A stretch of DNA of 64,000 nt from the NCBI GenBank assembly GCA_044426235.1, contig JAWXUS010000002.1:1-64000 (forward strand). The letters are read 5' to 3'. The position numbers and the translations under genes were made by a program. The notes below the pieces were generated by a model that saw only the letters and a program-made list of their open reading frames with translations, made no database searches and was not told where the DNA came from. Positions 26,109 through 37,100 of this stretch are shown here, piece by piece (the first letter of the stretch is position 1; every line of letters begins with the position of its first letter). The stretch is from JAGHEK01 sp044426235. GTDB taxonomy: Bacteria; Bacillota; Clostridia; Peptostreptococcales; Peptostreptococcaceae.

Positions 26109-27854
26109 ATGGAGAGTTTAAAAATATATGAAGATTTAATTAATAAAAATGGATCTAGAAAAGTATTATTCTTAGTTGAAAATGGACTTAAAAAGAAAGA
26201 ATATGTAAATAAATTGGAAACTAAATTTTGTGAAGAATTAAAAATTACTACATACTTAAATTTTGTTAAAAGTGAACTAAAAAAATATTGGCCATTAATT
26301 AAAAATACTAAAAAGATTGAACCAACATTTGTGAATAATACTTTTGTTGAATTTTTTATAACTAAAAAAGTTAGAGAATATAGATTAGAAAAAGAATATT
26401 TTTATGATATTACTAGTAGTGATAAAAATATATCGAAAAATATTATAAGCAATATAAAGTATTTGATTGAATCTAATAATTATAGTAAAAATACCTTATC
26501 TAAAATATACGAACACAAAAAGGAAAAAGTTTCAGAATTAATATTTTCAAATATGTGGGATATAATGAATGAATATTTTGAAGTATTTATTAAAAATGAA
26601 ATTTTAGACGATAATTTATGTCTTTATATCTATAATAACTACTTACTTAACAATGAAAAATATAAAAATATTTTAAATAAAATAGAGTACGTTTTAGTTG
26701 ATAGTCTTGAAAAAAGTATTGCTTGTGAAATAGATTTTTTACTTGAATGTAGGAATGTGATAGGTTTTTATGATCAAAGTAAAGATTATTCAATGTATAA
26801 AAATATTGATAATGATTATATAAAAAAGAATTTATTTAATAGAGAAAATACAAAAATTATAAATAAAGAAGTAGATTACATTATAAATAGTGAGAAAATA
26901 GATATTTGTGATGATACAATTTTATTTGATGAAATGATAAAAAGTGTTCTAAAAAAGATTAATGAACTTATTAATGGTGGATATAAGAAAGGGGATATAG
27001 CATTAATTGTGCCAATTAATAATAATATTTTTGAGGAAAATATAAAAAATTCATACAATAAAGAATTTAGTAAAGAAAATGGACAAGTATTTAAAAATAT
27101 TAAAAATACAAATCGATTAATAGATAAATCATATGTTAATGCGCTTTTTGTAGCACTTTCTATATATTTAAATAATGAAAATATATTAAATGATTTTGAA
27201 TATATAAATTTTATTGAAGTAATGTTTAATGTGAATAAGATCGAGGCTAGAAAAATTTTAAAAAATGAAAATTTTGGAGAATTTAAAAATGAAATAAAAG
27301 GATACGAAAATAAAGAGGTATATGAGTTCTTGCAAGAATTTTATCTACAAAGAATTATAAAAATGAAACACGGAAAAGAAAATATAAAAACTGTTAGAAA
27401 ATTAATATTAGAATCTGAATTATTTATAAAAAACTATAAAATAATAGATGAAAATTTTACAAATAGAGAATTTTTAGAAGTTATAAAAGATTTTTTAAAC
27501 GATTATAACTCGATTAACGATTTAAGTGATTTAAATAAGTATATATTAATTTCTAGTTCTGTTTCTTATTTAAACAGTAATCAAAAAAGAAAGGTAGTTA
27601 TTATGTTTGATTTGGATAGTTATAACTTTAGTATCGACAAAAATCTTTCAAATATGATAATTACAAGGAAATCTTTTGATACTATTTATTCTGATGAAAT
27701 TGAGAGGAATTATAAGCAGTATTACATAAGTAATTTAATTTATAATTTGGTGAATGATTGTGAGAAGTTTTATGGATTTAAGAGTGAATATTCAATGCAA
27801 GGTTTTAATGAATTAACAGATTTATATGAATTATTACTGGAAATAAAAAATTAG
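26109..27854 (+). CDS. AddB-like helicase-fold protein without Walker A (novel trio, gene 1)
   Basis: This 581-aa soluble protein is very Lys/Asn/Ile-rich. The ATG at 26109 has AAAGGAGT just before it; the frame stays open to 26064 without a site. At the N-terminus KVLFLVENGLKKKEYVNKLE stands where AddB-type proteins have a P-loop or its remnant, but there is no G-x4-GK-[ST]. ELKITTYLNFVKSELKKYW resembles AddB motif Ia, VLVDSLEKSIACEIDFLLEC stands where motif II (Walker B) would be, and KKGDIALIVPINNN resembles the start of the second RecA-like domain. It therefore looks like a catalytically dead superfamily-1 scaffold, comparable to AddB or RecC but with no nuclease domain. A helicase and a separate nuclease follow. 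The function is inferred only from these neighbours. Confidence 0.7.
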   Translation: MESLKIYEDLINKNGSRKVLFLVENGLKKKEYVNKLETKFCEELKITTYLNFVKSELKKYWPLIKNTKKIEPTFVNNTFVEFFITKKVREYRLEKEYFYDITSSDKNISKNIISNIKYLIESNNYSKNTLSKIYEHKKEKVSELIFSNMWDIMNEYFEVFIKNEILDDNLCLYIYNNYLLNNEKYKNILNKIEYVLVDSLEKSIACEIDFLLECRNVIGFYDQSKDYSMYKNIDNDYIKKNLFNRENTKIINKEVDYIINSEKIDICDDTILFDEMIKSVLKKINELINGGYKKGDIALIVPINNNIFEENIKNSYNKEFSKENGQVFKNIKNTNRLIDKSYVNALFVALSIYLNNENILNDFEYINFIEVMFNVNKIEARKILKNENFGEFKNEIKGYENKEVYEFLQEFYLQRIIKMKHGKENIKTVRKLILESELFIKNYKIIDENFTNREFLEVIKDFLNDYNSINDLSDLNKYILISSSVSYLNSNQKRKVVIMFDLDSYNFSIDKNLSNMIITRKSFDTIYSDEIERNYKQYYISNLIYNLVNDCEKFYGFKSEYSMQGFNELTDLYELLLEIKN

Positions 27855-27869
27855 ATAAAGGAAAAGTAG

Positions 27870-29987
27870 ATGATAACATATAGAAAAGATCAAATAGATA
27901 TTATGAACTACAAAATGGGGACTATGGCAGTACAAGCAGTTCCAGGGGCAGGTAAGACTTTTATTATAACTAATTTAGTGGCTAATTTAATAAAAGATAA
28001 TATGCAAGAAAAATCAAAAATCTTAATTTTAACTTATATGAATAGTGCAGTTAATAATTTTAAAACTAGAGTAAAAAGTATACTTAAAGAGTCTGATATT
28101 AATTTTAAAAATACTTATGAGGCAATGACTATTCATAGTTTAGCGGTTAAAATTATAAAGGAAAAACCAGATATTTTGATGCTTGATGAAAATATTGAGA
28201 TACTTGATGAGATGCAAAGAGATATTATCATCAAACATTCTATAGATAATTATCTTAGTACTGAAAAAGGAAGAGAAATATTTAGTTTCTTTATAGATGA
28301 AGACTATAAAAAAGATGTTAAAGTGCTTGATGCTTGGAAAATAGAATTTATAAAAATAATAAATAAGACTATTTCAGATTTAAAGTATAAAGATATTTCG
28401 TCGAGTGATTTAAGTGTTTTAATTGGAGAAGATTATAAAGGCTTTTTAAGAATAATTTATCCAATATATAAAGAATACGAAGATAAGTTGAAAAAAGAGG
28501 GATTTATAGATTTTGATGATATATTAATTCTTGCACACAGAGCATTGAAAATAGATTCTGATTTAAGGGAGATATTTAAGAAGAGGTATAGTTATATTTT
28601 TGAAGATGAATGTCAAGATTCAAATGAAATTCAAGGAGAAATAATAAAGTTAATTTCAACTGGAAACCTAGTTAGAGTCGGAGATATTAATCAAAGTATA
28701 TCGGGTACATTCTCAAATTCAAATCCAAAGTATTTTAAAGAATTCACAAAGATTGCAGACTATTTTTATCAAATGGATATGTCAAATAGAAGTTCTAAGG
28801 ATATACTTGATTTGGCAAATATTTTAACTAGTAAATTATCACTTAAATATAAAAACTCACTTGATAATATTGAGGTAAAAACTGTACCTAAAAATATGGG
28901 ATACAAAGAAAATCCAGTTACAAAAGATTACTCAATATATTTTAAAGAATATAAAGATTTTGAGATTGAGATTGATAATGTTATGAAATATATTTCTCAA
29001 ATAAAAATACAAAATCCAAATAAAAGTATTGGAGTTATAAGTTCCACGAACAATGAAGTAACTGAGATGGCAGAAAAATTTGATGAAAAAAATATTGAAT
29101 TTGAAGAAATAGGAGTTATAACTAAGGAAAAAAGAAAAGGGGTATATAATTTATCTTTAATAGTAGATTTTTTAATCGATACCACGAGTAATAATTCATT
29201 AATTAAAGTTTTAGAAGAAATATTTAACGTTAAAGATACAAATTCATTAAAGAATTTATCAACTGAAAATATAATTTATGATGAAGAATTTATTAAGAGT
29301 TTAAATTCCAAAGAAATTAGTTATAGTGTAGAAGTTATAAGAGAAATACTAGGTTTTAATATAGCAAATATTGAAAGTCTTATTATTTTTATTAAAGATA
29401 AACTAGAACTTAGTGAAGAACAAAGATCAATTCTTTATTATGTAGCATTCTATTTTAAACATATGTATTTATCAGAAAAGAAAGGCCTTAACGAATTATA
29501 TAATTTAATTTCTGATAGTAAAAATAATACTATAAATAGAATTATAGAAAGATTTTATGAAACTAAAGAAGTTGAAATAAAAGATGGAAGTATAACTTTA
29601 TGTAATTACCATAAGTCAAAGGGATTGGAATGGGACATTGTATTTTTACTTGGAGTTAATGATTATAATTTTCCAGATGAAAATCAAAAGAGTTTTGGTT
29701 TTGAAAAATACTATTTAAAGTATAAATTTAAAAATGTGATGGCACTTATTAGATATGAACTTGATGTTTTGTTTGGAATACAAAATATGGAACTTGAAGA
29801 ATATAGATACGACGATAAATTTGATTTGATAAATGAAAAAATAAGGGTTTTATATGTTGCAGTTACAAGGGCTAAGGAAATGTTATTCTTCTCAAGTAAT
29901 AAGGGTAAATTTAATAAAAATAAAATTAGTAGTCACTTAAATTTAATGCTTACCGAAATAAATAATAGGCATAATGGAGGTATATAA
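27870..29987 (+). CDS. UvrD-type superfamily 1 DNA helicase (novel trio, gene 2)
   Basis: This 705-aa protein has all the main SF1A motifs: motif I AVPGAGKT (A23-T30), Ia LILTYMNSAVNNFK, II DECQD (D246-D250), III VRVGDINQSI, IV with DMSNRSSKDI, V CNYHKSKGLEWDIVFLLGVND (H581), and VI LYVAVTRAKE (R667). It is shorter than AddA and lacks a C-terminal nuclease. Motif II has Cys where UvrD and PcrA usually have Glu or Tyr, and motif III reads DINQSI, a UvrD-like sequence. It starts 15 bp after the scaffold gene and ends one base before the nuclease gene, so all three are expected to be translated together. It is the likely motor subunit of the trio. Confidence 0.9.
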   Translation: MITYRKDQIDIMNYKMGTMAVQAVPGAGKTFIITNLVANLIKDNMQEKSKILILTYMNSAVNNFKTRVKSILKESDINFKNTYEAMTIHSLAVKIIKEKPDILMLDENIEILDEMQRDIIIKHSIDNYLSTEKGREIFSFFIDEDYKKDVKVLDAWKIEFIKIINKTISDLKYKDISSSDLSVLIGEDYKGFLRIIYPIYKEYEDKLKKEGFIDFDDILILAHRALKIDSDLREIFKKRYSYIFEDECQDSNEIQGEIIKLISTGNLVRVGDINQSISGTFSNSNPKYFKEFTKIADYFYQMDMSNRSSKDILDLANILTSKLSLKYKNSLDNIEVKTVPKNMGYKENPVTKDYSIYFKEYKDFEIEIDNVMKYISQIKIQNPNKSIGVISSTNNEVTEMAEKFDEKNIEFEEIGVITKEKRKGVYNLSLIVDFLIDTTSNNSLIKVLEEIFNVKDTNSLKNLSTENIIYDEEFIKSLNSKEISYSVEVIREILGFNIANIESLIIFIKDKLELSEEQRSILYYVAFYFKHMYLSEKKGLNELYNLISDSKNNTINRIIERFYETKEVEIKDGSITLCNYHKSKGLEWDIVFLLGVNDYNFPDENQKSFGFEKYYLKYKFKNVMALIRYELDVLFGIQNMELEEYRYDDKFDLINEKIRVLYVAVTRAKEMLFFSSNKGKFNKNKISSHLNLMLTEINNRHNGGI

Positions 29988-30671
29988 TTGGAAAATTTTA
30001 TTTATAGCCAAAATTCTTTAAATATATATAAATCGTGTCCAAAGAAATTTAAGAATAAATATGTGGATAATTTTAGTTGGAAAAAGGAAGATAAAGAAAA
30101 TTATTACGACGGATTAATTGAAGGAAGTGAATTTCACTTAATTTGTGAAAGATATTTTTTAGATGTCGAACTTGGAATTAATATTGATTATAAATTTTAT
30201 GAAGATATTCAAAATGTGATTAATCTTAATTTAAAAGAAGATGCCGAAGATATTCTTCCAGAATATGAACTAAATTACACTATAAATAGTAAAAAAATTA
30301 GTACAAAATTTGATTTACTATTAGTTAAAAATAATAAATTTGAAATATATGATTGGAAAACTCAAATTATAGAAAATAAAAAGATATCAACTAAGAGCAG
30401 TTACGAAAAAAGAATGCAAACTGCAGTATATTTATTAGTTGCATATGAAGTTTTAAGTAAAGTTTTTAATAAGGATATTAAATTTGAAAACATATCTATG
30501 AACTATTTTGAGGTTTCAAAAAATAATTTAGTGACAATAAATTATAGTGAGAATATGTATTTTGAACACAAAAAATTAATTAAAAGATTGATTTCACAAA
30601 TTGAAAATGATGAATTTAATATTACAAATAAAAAGCATTGTGATTACTGCGAATTTGATGGAATATGTTAA
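29988..30671 (+). CDS. RecB-family Fe-S PD-(D/E)XK nuclease (novel trio, gene 3)
   Basis: This 227-aa protein has every expected motif of the RecB/AddB/Cas4-like nuclease superfamily: GSEFHLICE (His50), FDLLLV (Asp109), YDWK (Asp122-x-Lys124) and QTAVY (Gln144, Tyr148). One Cys near the N-terminus (Cys17 in YKSCPKKF) and C218-x2-C221-x5-C227 at the very end would ligate a 4Fe-4S cluster, as in AddB, AdnB and Cas4. It starts at TTG (29988) directly after the helicase stop, with TGGAGGT 6 bases upstream. It looks like the nuclease domain of an AddB-type subunit carried as a free protein, supplying the cutting activity for the two proteins before it. Confidence 0.88.
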   Translation: MENFIYSQNSLNIYKSCPKKFKNKYVDNFSWKKEDKENYYDGLIEGSEFHLICERYFLDVELGINIDYKFYEDIQNVINLNLKEDAEDILPEYELNYTINSKKISTKFDLLLVKNNKFEIYDWKTQIIENKKISTKSSYEKRMQTAVYLLVAYEVLSKVFNKDIKFENISMNYFEVSKNNLVTINYSENMYFEHKKLIKRLISQIENDEFNITNKKHCDYCEFDGIC

Positions 30672-30697
30672 AAATAAAATATAGAGAGGGGTAATTT

Positions 30698-33600
30698 ATG
30701 AATTTCGTATTAGGTAGATCTGGTAGTGGAAAGAGTGAATTTTTACTTAATGAAATAAAAAAGCAAGTTAAAACTGATCAAAAAACTCCAGTTATTTGGT
30801 TAGTTCCTGAACAATATACTTTTGAGGCCGAAAAAAAATTAAGTGAAATTTTTATGGGTGAAGAAAAGGACAAGTTTTTAAGAAGTAGAGTTTTAAGTAT
30901 GAAAACTCTAGACAATATAATTTTATCAATAGTTGGAGGATTATCAAAAACTCAAATAAACACTAGCGGAAAGAGTATGATGATAAAAAAGTCTATTGAG
31001 AATATTGAAAATAGAAAAGAAATTTTAAATATATTTTCGAGCAATCAAAATAATTTAATTGAAAGTATATTAGATACAATTAGCGAATTAAAGCAGTTTA
31101 ATATTAGCAGTCAAGATTTAATTAAAAGTTATGAAACTATTAGTGATGAAACGTTGAAACTAAAAATTTCAGATATAATAAAAATTTATACTGAATATGA
31201 ATTACTTCTTCAAAAAGATGATTATATTGATAGTCAAGATTCTCTTAAAACTTTAGCATTTAATCTTGAAAACTGTGATTATTTAAATGATTCATACGTT
31301 TATATTGATGAATTTACAGGGTTTACACCAAGCCAATATAACGTTATAAAAGTTATTTTAAAAAAAGCTAAAAAGGTTATGATTTCATTAACTGTTGACT
31401 CGATAGATAACTTAGAATATAAGATAACGGATCCATTTTCAAGAACTAAAATTACTTATGAAAAAATAAGTATGATTTGTAGAGAAAATGATATAAAGTT
31501 TGAACAACCAATATTTTTAGATAAAAGTCTTAGGCTTAAAAATGAAGAATTAATATATCTTGAACAAAATATTAATAAATATAAGATTAGTCCATACACA
31601 AAAAAGACTGAACATATAAAGATTAATCAAATGAATAACTACTATCAAGAGGTTGAAGAGGTTGCAAAATCTATAGTTAAACTTGTTAGAGATAAAAATA
31701 TTAGATATAAAGAGATAACGGTTAGTAGTCGTGATATTGAAAAGTATGAATTTTTGATTAATTCTATATTTGAAGAATATGAAATACCAAACTTTATTGA
31801 TGTGAAAAAAGAAGCTAAAAGTAATCCGATAATAGTTTTAATAATTAGTTTACTTGAAATGAAATCTAAAAGTTATAGCTATGAAACTATGTTTAGATAT
31901 TTAAAAAGTGGACTATTAAATATTGATGATGATGAAGTTAATATTCTTGAAAATTACGTTTTGGAAACTGGAATAAGAGGAAATAAGAAGTGGTTTGATA
32001 TTGAAGATTGGAATTATAAAAAAGATTTTTATGATGAAGATTTATTAGTAAAAATAAATTCTATAAGAAGAAAAGTAATATCTCCAATAAATAATTTCCA
32101 CACTAAAGTGAAGGGTAGAAATACTGTTGAACAAATTTGTAGACATATTTATGACTTTTTAATTGAGATTAATATAAATGAAACTATTGAAAATTTAGTT
32201 AGGAGTTTTGAAGAAAAAGGTGAACTCGATACTGCAAGTAAGTATAAGCAAGTCTTTGATATTGTAATAGATATACTTGATCAAATGGTTGAAATTATGA
32301 AAGATGAAAAAATTTCATTTGATAAATTTATAAATCTTATCAATTTAGGATTTGATAGTTATGAATTATCAGTTGTTCCTCCAAGTATTGATGAAGTGCT
32401 TGTTAGTAGTGTTGATCGTATGAAAAATGCAAACACTAAATATTTATTCTTAATTGGAGTAAATGATGGAGTGTTTCCTCTTGCATCAAAGGAAAATGGA
32501 ATACTTAATGATAGTGATAGAGAAAAATTATTTAATAATGGAATTGAGATGAATGTTGATACTAGAGTTAAAACTTTTGAAGAACAATACTTAGTTTATA
32601 AAGCTTTAACTTATGGAAGTGATAATTTAATAATAAGCTATCCAGTTGCAGATTCTGAAGGGAAAACTCTAAGACCTTCTATAATAATTTCAAAACTTAA
32701 AAAATTATTTATAAATATTGAGTTTAATACTTTTGAAAATAATAATAAAAAGAAAACTACAGAAGGAATACTTGATGAACTTATTTCTAAAAAGTTAGCA
32801 TTTAATGATTTAATATTTGAACTTAATAAAAATAAAGATGATGTTAATGAAGTTTACTTTGATATATATAGATATTTTATGGAAAATGAAGATTATAAAG
32901 ACTTTGCTAGAAGAATTGATGAATCATTAAATTATACTAATATGGTCGATATTTTAAGCGAAGAGCGTGCAAGTAAATTATATCAAAATGTTAATTTAAG
33001 TGTATCAAAAATTGAGTCTTTTTCAAATTGTGCCTTTGCATACTTTATTAGATACGGACTTGGAGCTAAAAAAAGAAATGAATATGGTTTTTCATCTCTT
33101 GATTTAGGGAATTTTGTTCATAATGTTGTTGAGGATTTTTCAAACAATTTAGAATTTAAAAAAGAGGTAACTTGGAAAAACTTAGACAAAAAATACATAG
33201 AAAATGAAGTATCAAAAATTGTAACTGAAAAGATAGATTCTATGCCAGGATTCATACTTAGTAGTTCTGCAAAGTATAGATACTTATCAAATAGAATAAA
33301 AAATATGATAGTGTTTGTTATAAGTGTGCTTGCAAAACAGATTCAAAGTGGAGAATTTGAACCGGTTAGTTATGAATTTGAGTTTTCAGGGGATACGTCA
33401 ATAAAGATTAAAGATTATAATGGAGATGAAATTAATTTAGTTGGTAAAATTGATAGAATTGATAAATATTCAGAGGGTAATAGTGATTTTTATAGGATAG
33501 TTGATTACAAATCTAGCAAGAAAAATATAAGTTTAAGTGAAGTTTATTATGGTTTACAACTTCAACTTTTAGTTTATATGGATAGTATACTTAAAGATGA

Positions 33601-34096
33601 TAATTCACACCCCGCAGGTATGTTTTATTCTAGAATTGATGAAATAATGGTTAATGCAAAAAATCCAAATGAAGAAGTTGAAGATAGCCTACTTCAAGCA
33701 TTAAAGTTTAGTGGTTTAGCGATAAAAGATTTAGAAATTGTAAAGAAAATGGATAGATCGTTTGAAGAAGAAAAGAAAGTTACTTCAAAGGTAATTCCAG
33801 TTTCAACTAAAAAAGATGGAGATTTTACAAGTTCAACTAATGCTATAACTAAAACTGAATTTGAAATAATAAGAAGTTTTGGGAAAAAAGTGATAAAAGA
33901 TGTTCATAGAGATATTTATGAAGGAAAAATAAGTATTAACCCATATAAAGCAGGGGATAAAGATTCTTGTAAGTTCTGTGATTTTTCATTTGTGTGCCAA
34001 TTTGATGAAAGTTTAGAAAATAATATTTTTAGATCAAATAAAAAATTAAAAGACGTTGATGTTATTAATAAGATGAAAGAAGAACTTGATAAATAA
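30698..34096 (+). CDS. addB: ATP-dependent helicase/nuclease subunit AddB
   Basis: This 1132-aa protein is full length for AddB. It has the P-loop GRSGSGKS (residues 6-13), the LVPEQYTFEAEKKL segment, YIDEFTGFTPSQYNVI in place of motif II, and a C-terminal nuclease with VDYKSS and YYGLQLQLLVY. The iron-sulphur staple is visible as Cys778 (FSNCAFAYF) plus C1091-x2-C1094-x5-C1100. With AddA it resects double-strand breaks and loads RecA, stopping at Chi. It begins 26 bp after the nuclease gene of the trio, so the paralogous set and AddAB are probably co-transcribed. Confidence 0.96.
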   Translation: MNFVLGRSGSGKSEFLLNEIKKQVKTDQKTPVIWLVPEQYTFEAEKKLSEIFMGEEKDKFLRSRVLSMKTLDNIILSIVGGLSKTQINTSGKSMMIKKSIENIENRKEILNIFSSNQNNLIESILDTISELKQFNISSQDLIKSYETISDETLKLKISDIIKIYTEYELLLQKDDYIDSQDSLKTLAFNLENCDYLNDSYVYIDEFTGFTPSQYNVIKVILKKAKKVMISLTVDSIDNLEYKITDPFSRTKITYEKISMICRENDIKFEQPIFLDKSLRLKNEELIYLEQNINKYKISPYTKKTEHIKINQMNNYYQEVEEVAKSIVKLVRDKNIRYKEITVSSRDIEKYEFLINSIFEEYEIPNFIDVKKEAKSNPIIVLIISLLEMKSKSYSYETMFRYLKSGLLNIDDDEVNILENYVLETGIRGNKKWFDIEDWNYKKDFYDEDLLVKINSIRRKVISPINNFHTKVKGRNTVEQICRHIYDFLIEININETIENLVRSFEEKGELDTASKYKQVFDIVIDILDQMVEIMKDEKISFDKFINLINLGFDSYELSVVPPSIDEVLVSSVDRMKNANTKYLFLIGVNDGVFPLASKENGILNDSDREKLFNNGIEMNVDTRVKTFEEQYLVYKALTYGSDNLIISYPVADSEGKTLRPSIIISKLKKLFINIEFNTFENNNKKKTTEGILDELISKKLAFNDLIFELNKNKDDVNEVYFDIYRYFMENEDYKDFARRIDESLNYTNMVDILSEERASKLYQNVNLSVSKIESFSNCAFAYFIRYGLGAKKRNEYGFSSLDLGNFVHNVVEDFSNNLEFKKEVTWKNLDKKYIENEVSKIVTEKIDSMPGFILSSSAKYRYLSNRIKNMIVFVISVLAKQIQSGEFEPVSYEFEFSGDTSIKIKDYNGDEINLVGKIDRIDKYSEGNSDFYRIVDYKSSKKNISLSEVYYGLQLQLLVYMDSILKDDNSHPAGMFYSRIDEIMVNAKNPNEEVEDSLLQALKFSGLAIKDLEIVKKMDRSFEEEKKVTSKVIPVSTKKDGDFTSSTNAITKTEFEIIRSFGKKVIKDVHRDIYEGKISINPYKAGDKDSCKFCDFSFVCQFDESLENNIFRSNKKLKDVDVINKMKEELDK

Positions 34097-34107
34097 AGGA
34101 GGATAAT

Positions 34108-37100
34108 ATGTGGACTAAAGAACAACAAAGAGTAATTGATTTTAGAAATGGAAACCTATTAGTTGCAGCGGCGGCCGGAAGTGGAAAAACTGCAGTTTTG
34201 GTTCAAAGAATAATAAAACTTATAACTGTTGATAAGGTAGATATAGATAAATTATTAGTAGTTACATTCACAAATGCTGCGGCAAGTGAAATGAGAGAAA
34301 GAATTAGTTTAGCAGTTTCTAAAGAATTAGATAAAAACCCAGAAGATGAGCATCTTCAAAAACAAATGGTTTTACTTAATAAATCAAACATAACTACTAT
34401 ACATTCATTCTGTTTAGAAGTTATAAAAACTAATTTCCATAAAATAAAGATTTCTCCAGGGGTTAGAATTGGGGATACTAATGAACTTAATATATTAAGG
34501 CAAGAATGTTTGGAAGAAGTTTTTGAGATATATTACGATAAAGAAGATGAGAAATTTTTTAAATTTGTAAATTCTTATGGTAATAAGTATGGAGATGATT
34601 CAATACAAGAATTGATTCTTAGTATATATAATTTTACTATTTCATCTCCAAATCCTAAAGAGTGGCTTAGGGAGTCTAAAGAAAATTTTGTTTATGATTG
34701 TAATGTTGATTTTTCAGATAGTAGATATGGAAAAATTCTTATTAATCATATAAAAGAAAAGATTGAAGATACAATTTTTGAACTAGAAAATTTGATACAA
34801 AAGTTATTTAGTTTTGAAACTTCCGTAGATTATGCTATAAATAGACAAAATGAAATAAAGTTATTAAATGAAGTTCTTTTAAATTTAGATGATTATGATA
34901 AATTTTATGAAAGCTTTAATAACGTTGATTTTGGTAGTTTAACTGCAGGAAAAAGAGCAAAAGATGACTATGAAAAAGAAATTAGAGCAAGTGTTAAAAC
35001 TGTTCTAGATTCAATTAAAGATTTCTATAAAAAATACATTGAAGTATTAAAACCAAAAGATGAAATTAAATCAGAAATGGTTTATTTAAAGGATATAGTT
35101 GAAATTGTTGAAAGTATAATACTAGATTTTATGGAAGTTTATGAAGAGAGAAAAGTAGAAAAGAATATATTAGATTTTTCAGATATGGAACATTTCACAC
35201 TACATATTTTAAGAGATCAAAGTGTTGCATCAATTTATAAAGAAAAGTTTGAAGAAATATTTATAGATGAATATCAAGATAGTAATTATGTTCAAGAGGA
35301 AATTTTAAGCTTAATATCTAGAAATGATAGCAATCGCTTTATGGTTGGTGATATAAAGCAGAGTATATATGGATTTAGACACGCAAAACCTGAAATATTT
35401 ATTAAGAAGTATAAAGAATATAGTGATATTGATAGCGATAAGACAAAAGTTTTACTTCATAAGAATTTTAGAAGTAGAGAAGAAGTTATTTCTTCTTGTA
35501 ATTATATTTTTGAAAATATAATGAGCGAAAAAGTAGGGGATATTGATTATAATGAAGATGAAAAATTAAATCTTGGAGCAAATTTTATAGATAATAATAA
35601 TGTTGACTTATTCATTGATAATCAAACTGAACTTAAGATTTTAGAAATTAAAAGTTCAAAAAAAGAAGATAGTGATGAAGATAGTACTGATGAAGATTTA
35701 AGTACATTAGAGAAAGAAGCTAAAGTTATTTCAAAAAGAATAACGGATCTTATGAGTTCAAATGAAGACGGAAAATATCAAGGTATATTCGATAAAGAAT
35801 TAAATACATATAGAAAAATAGAATATAGAGATATTGTAATTTTACTTAGAAGTACAAAAAGTTTTGCACCAATTATTGAAAAAGAATTACTTAGAAAAAA
35901 TATTCCTTCGTTTGTTGAAGGTAGTGGAGGATTTTTTGATGCTATCGAAATAAAAATAATTATGAGTTTACTTAGAGTTATAGATAATTCATATCAAGAT
36001 ATTTACTTACTTTCAGTTCTTAAAAGTCCAATATTTAATTTCACACCTGATGATTTAGCAGATCTTAAGATTTTTGATAGAGAAAGTGAAAGAAAAAAAA
36101 TAAAGAGTTTTTATGAAATTATAAAAGAATATGTTAATGAAAGTATTAATGATAATTTAATTGAAAAATGTAAGTTTTTCTTAGAAAAATTAGAACTATA
36201 TAAAGAAAAATCTAAGTATATGGAAACTTATGAATTCTTATGGTACGTGTATACTGATAGTGGATATCTTTCATATATTAGTGCTATAAGTGACGGAGAT
36301 AGAAGGCAAGCCAATTTAAAAATACTTTTTGAAAGAGCAAATCAGTTTGAAGAAAATAGTTTTAAAGGTATATTTAATTTCATTAGCTATATAGATAAAC
36401 TTAATAAAACTGATGATAAAACTTCAAATGCAAACATACTTGGAGAAAGTGCAAATGTTGTAAGAATTATGAGTATGCATAAAAGTAAAGGCCTTGAATT
36501 CCCAGTAGTAATTTGTGCTAATTTATCAAAAAAGTTTAATGAAATGGATTTAAACAAGGATATTATATTTAATTATGATTTAGGTTATGGAGTTAAATAT
36601 GTTGATTATGACAAAAAGATAGTATCTAAAAGTATTTCTTGTGAAGCTTTAAAAATAAGAATGATTGAAGAAATAATAAGTGAAGAAATGAGAATATTAT
36701 ACGTTGCGCTTACTAGAGCTAAGGAAAAATTAATTTTAACTGGGAGCTTAAAGACTAATGATATGTCAAAAACATTAAATAAATTAATTGATATGAGTCA
36801 GGGGTCTAAAGTTTCTAGTAAAAAAATTAACAAATATAAAAATTTCTTAGATTGGATTTTAATACCTGTACTTAAGCATAATGATTCGAAAGAAATAAGA
36901 GAAAAATACAATTTATTCGCTAATGTATATGATATGAATCCAAATGAAACTTCTAAATGGAACTTAGAAATAATGTCACTTAATTTTGAGGAAGAAGTTA
37001 AGCAAGAAGAGAAAATTCAAAATACAGTCCTTCAAAATATTGATTTAAAAGATAGTAAATTTATTAATCAAATAAAAGAAAAATTAGAGTTTAAGTATGA

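Noticed and set aside
26109..27854. CRISPR-Cas or restriction-modification module around the Fe-S nuclease
   Set aside because: No repeat array, cas1/cas2, methylase or specificity subunit is nearby; the nuclease resembles Cas4 only through the shared RecB-like fold and cluster.
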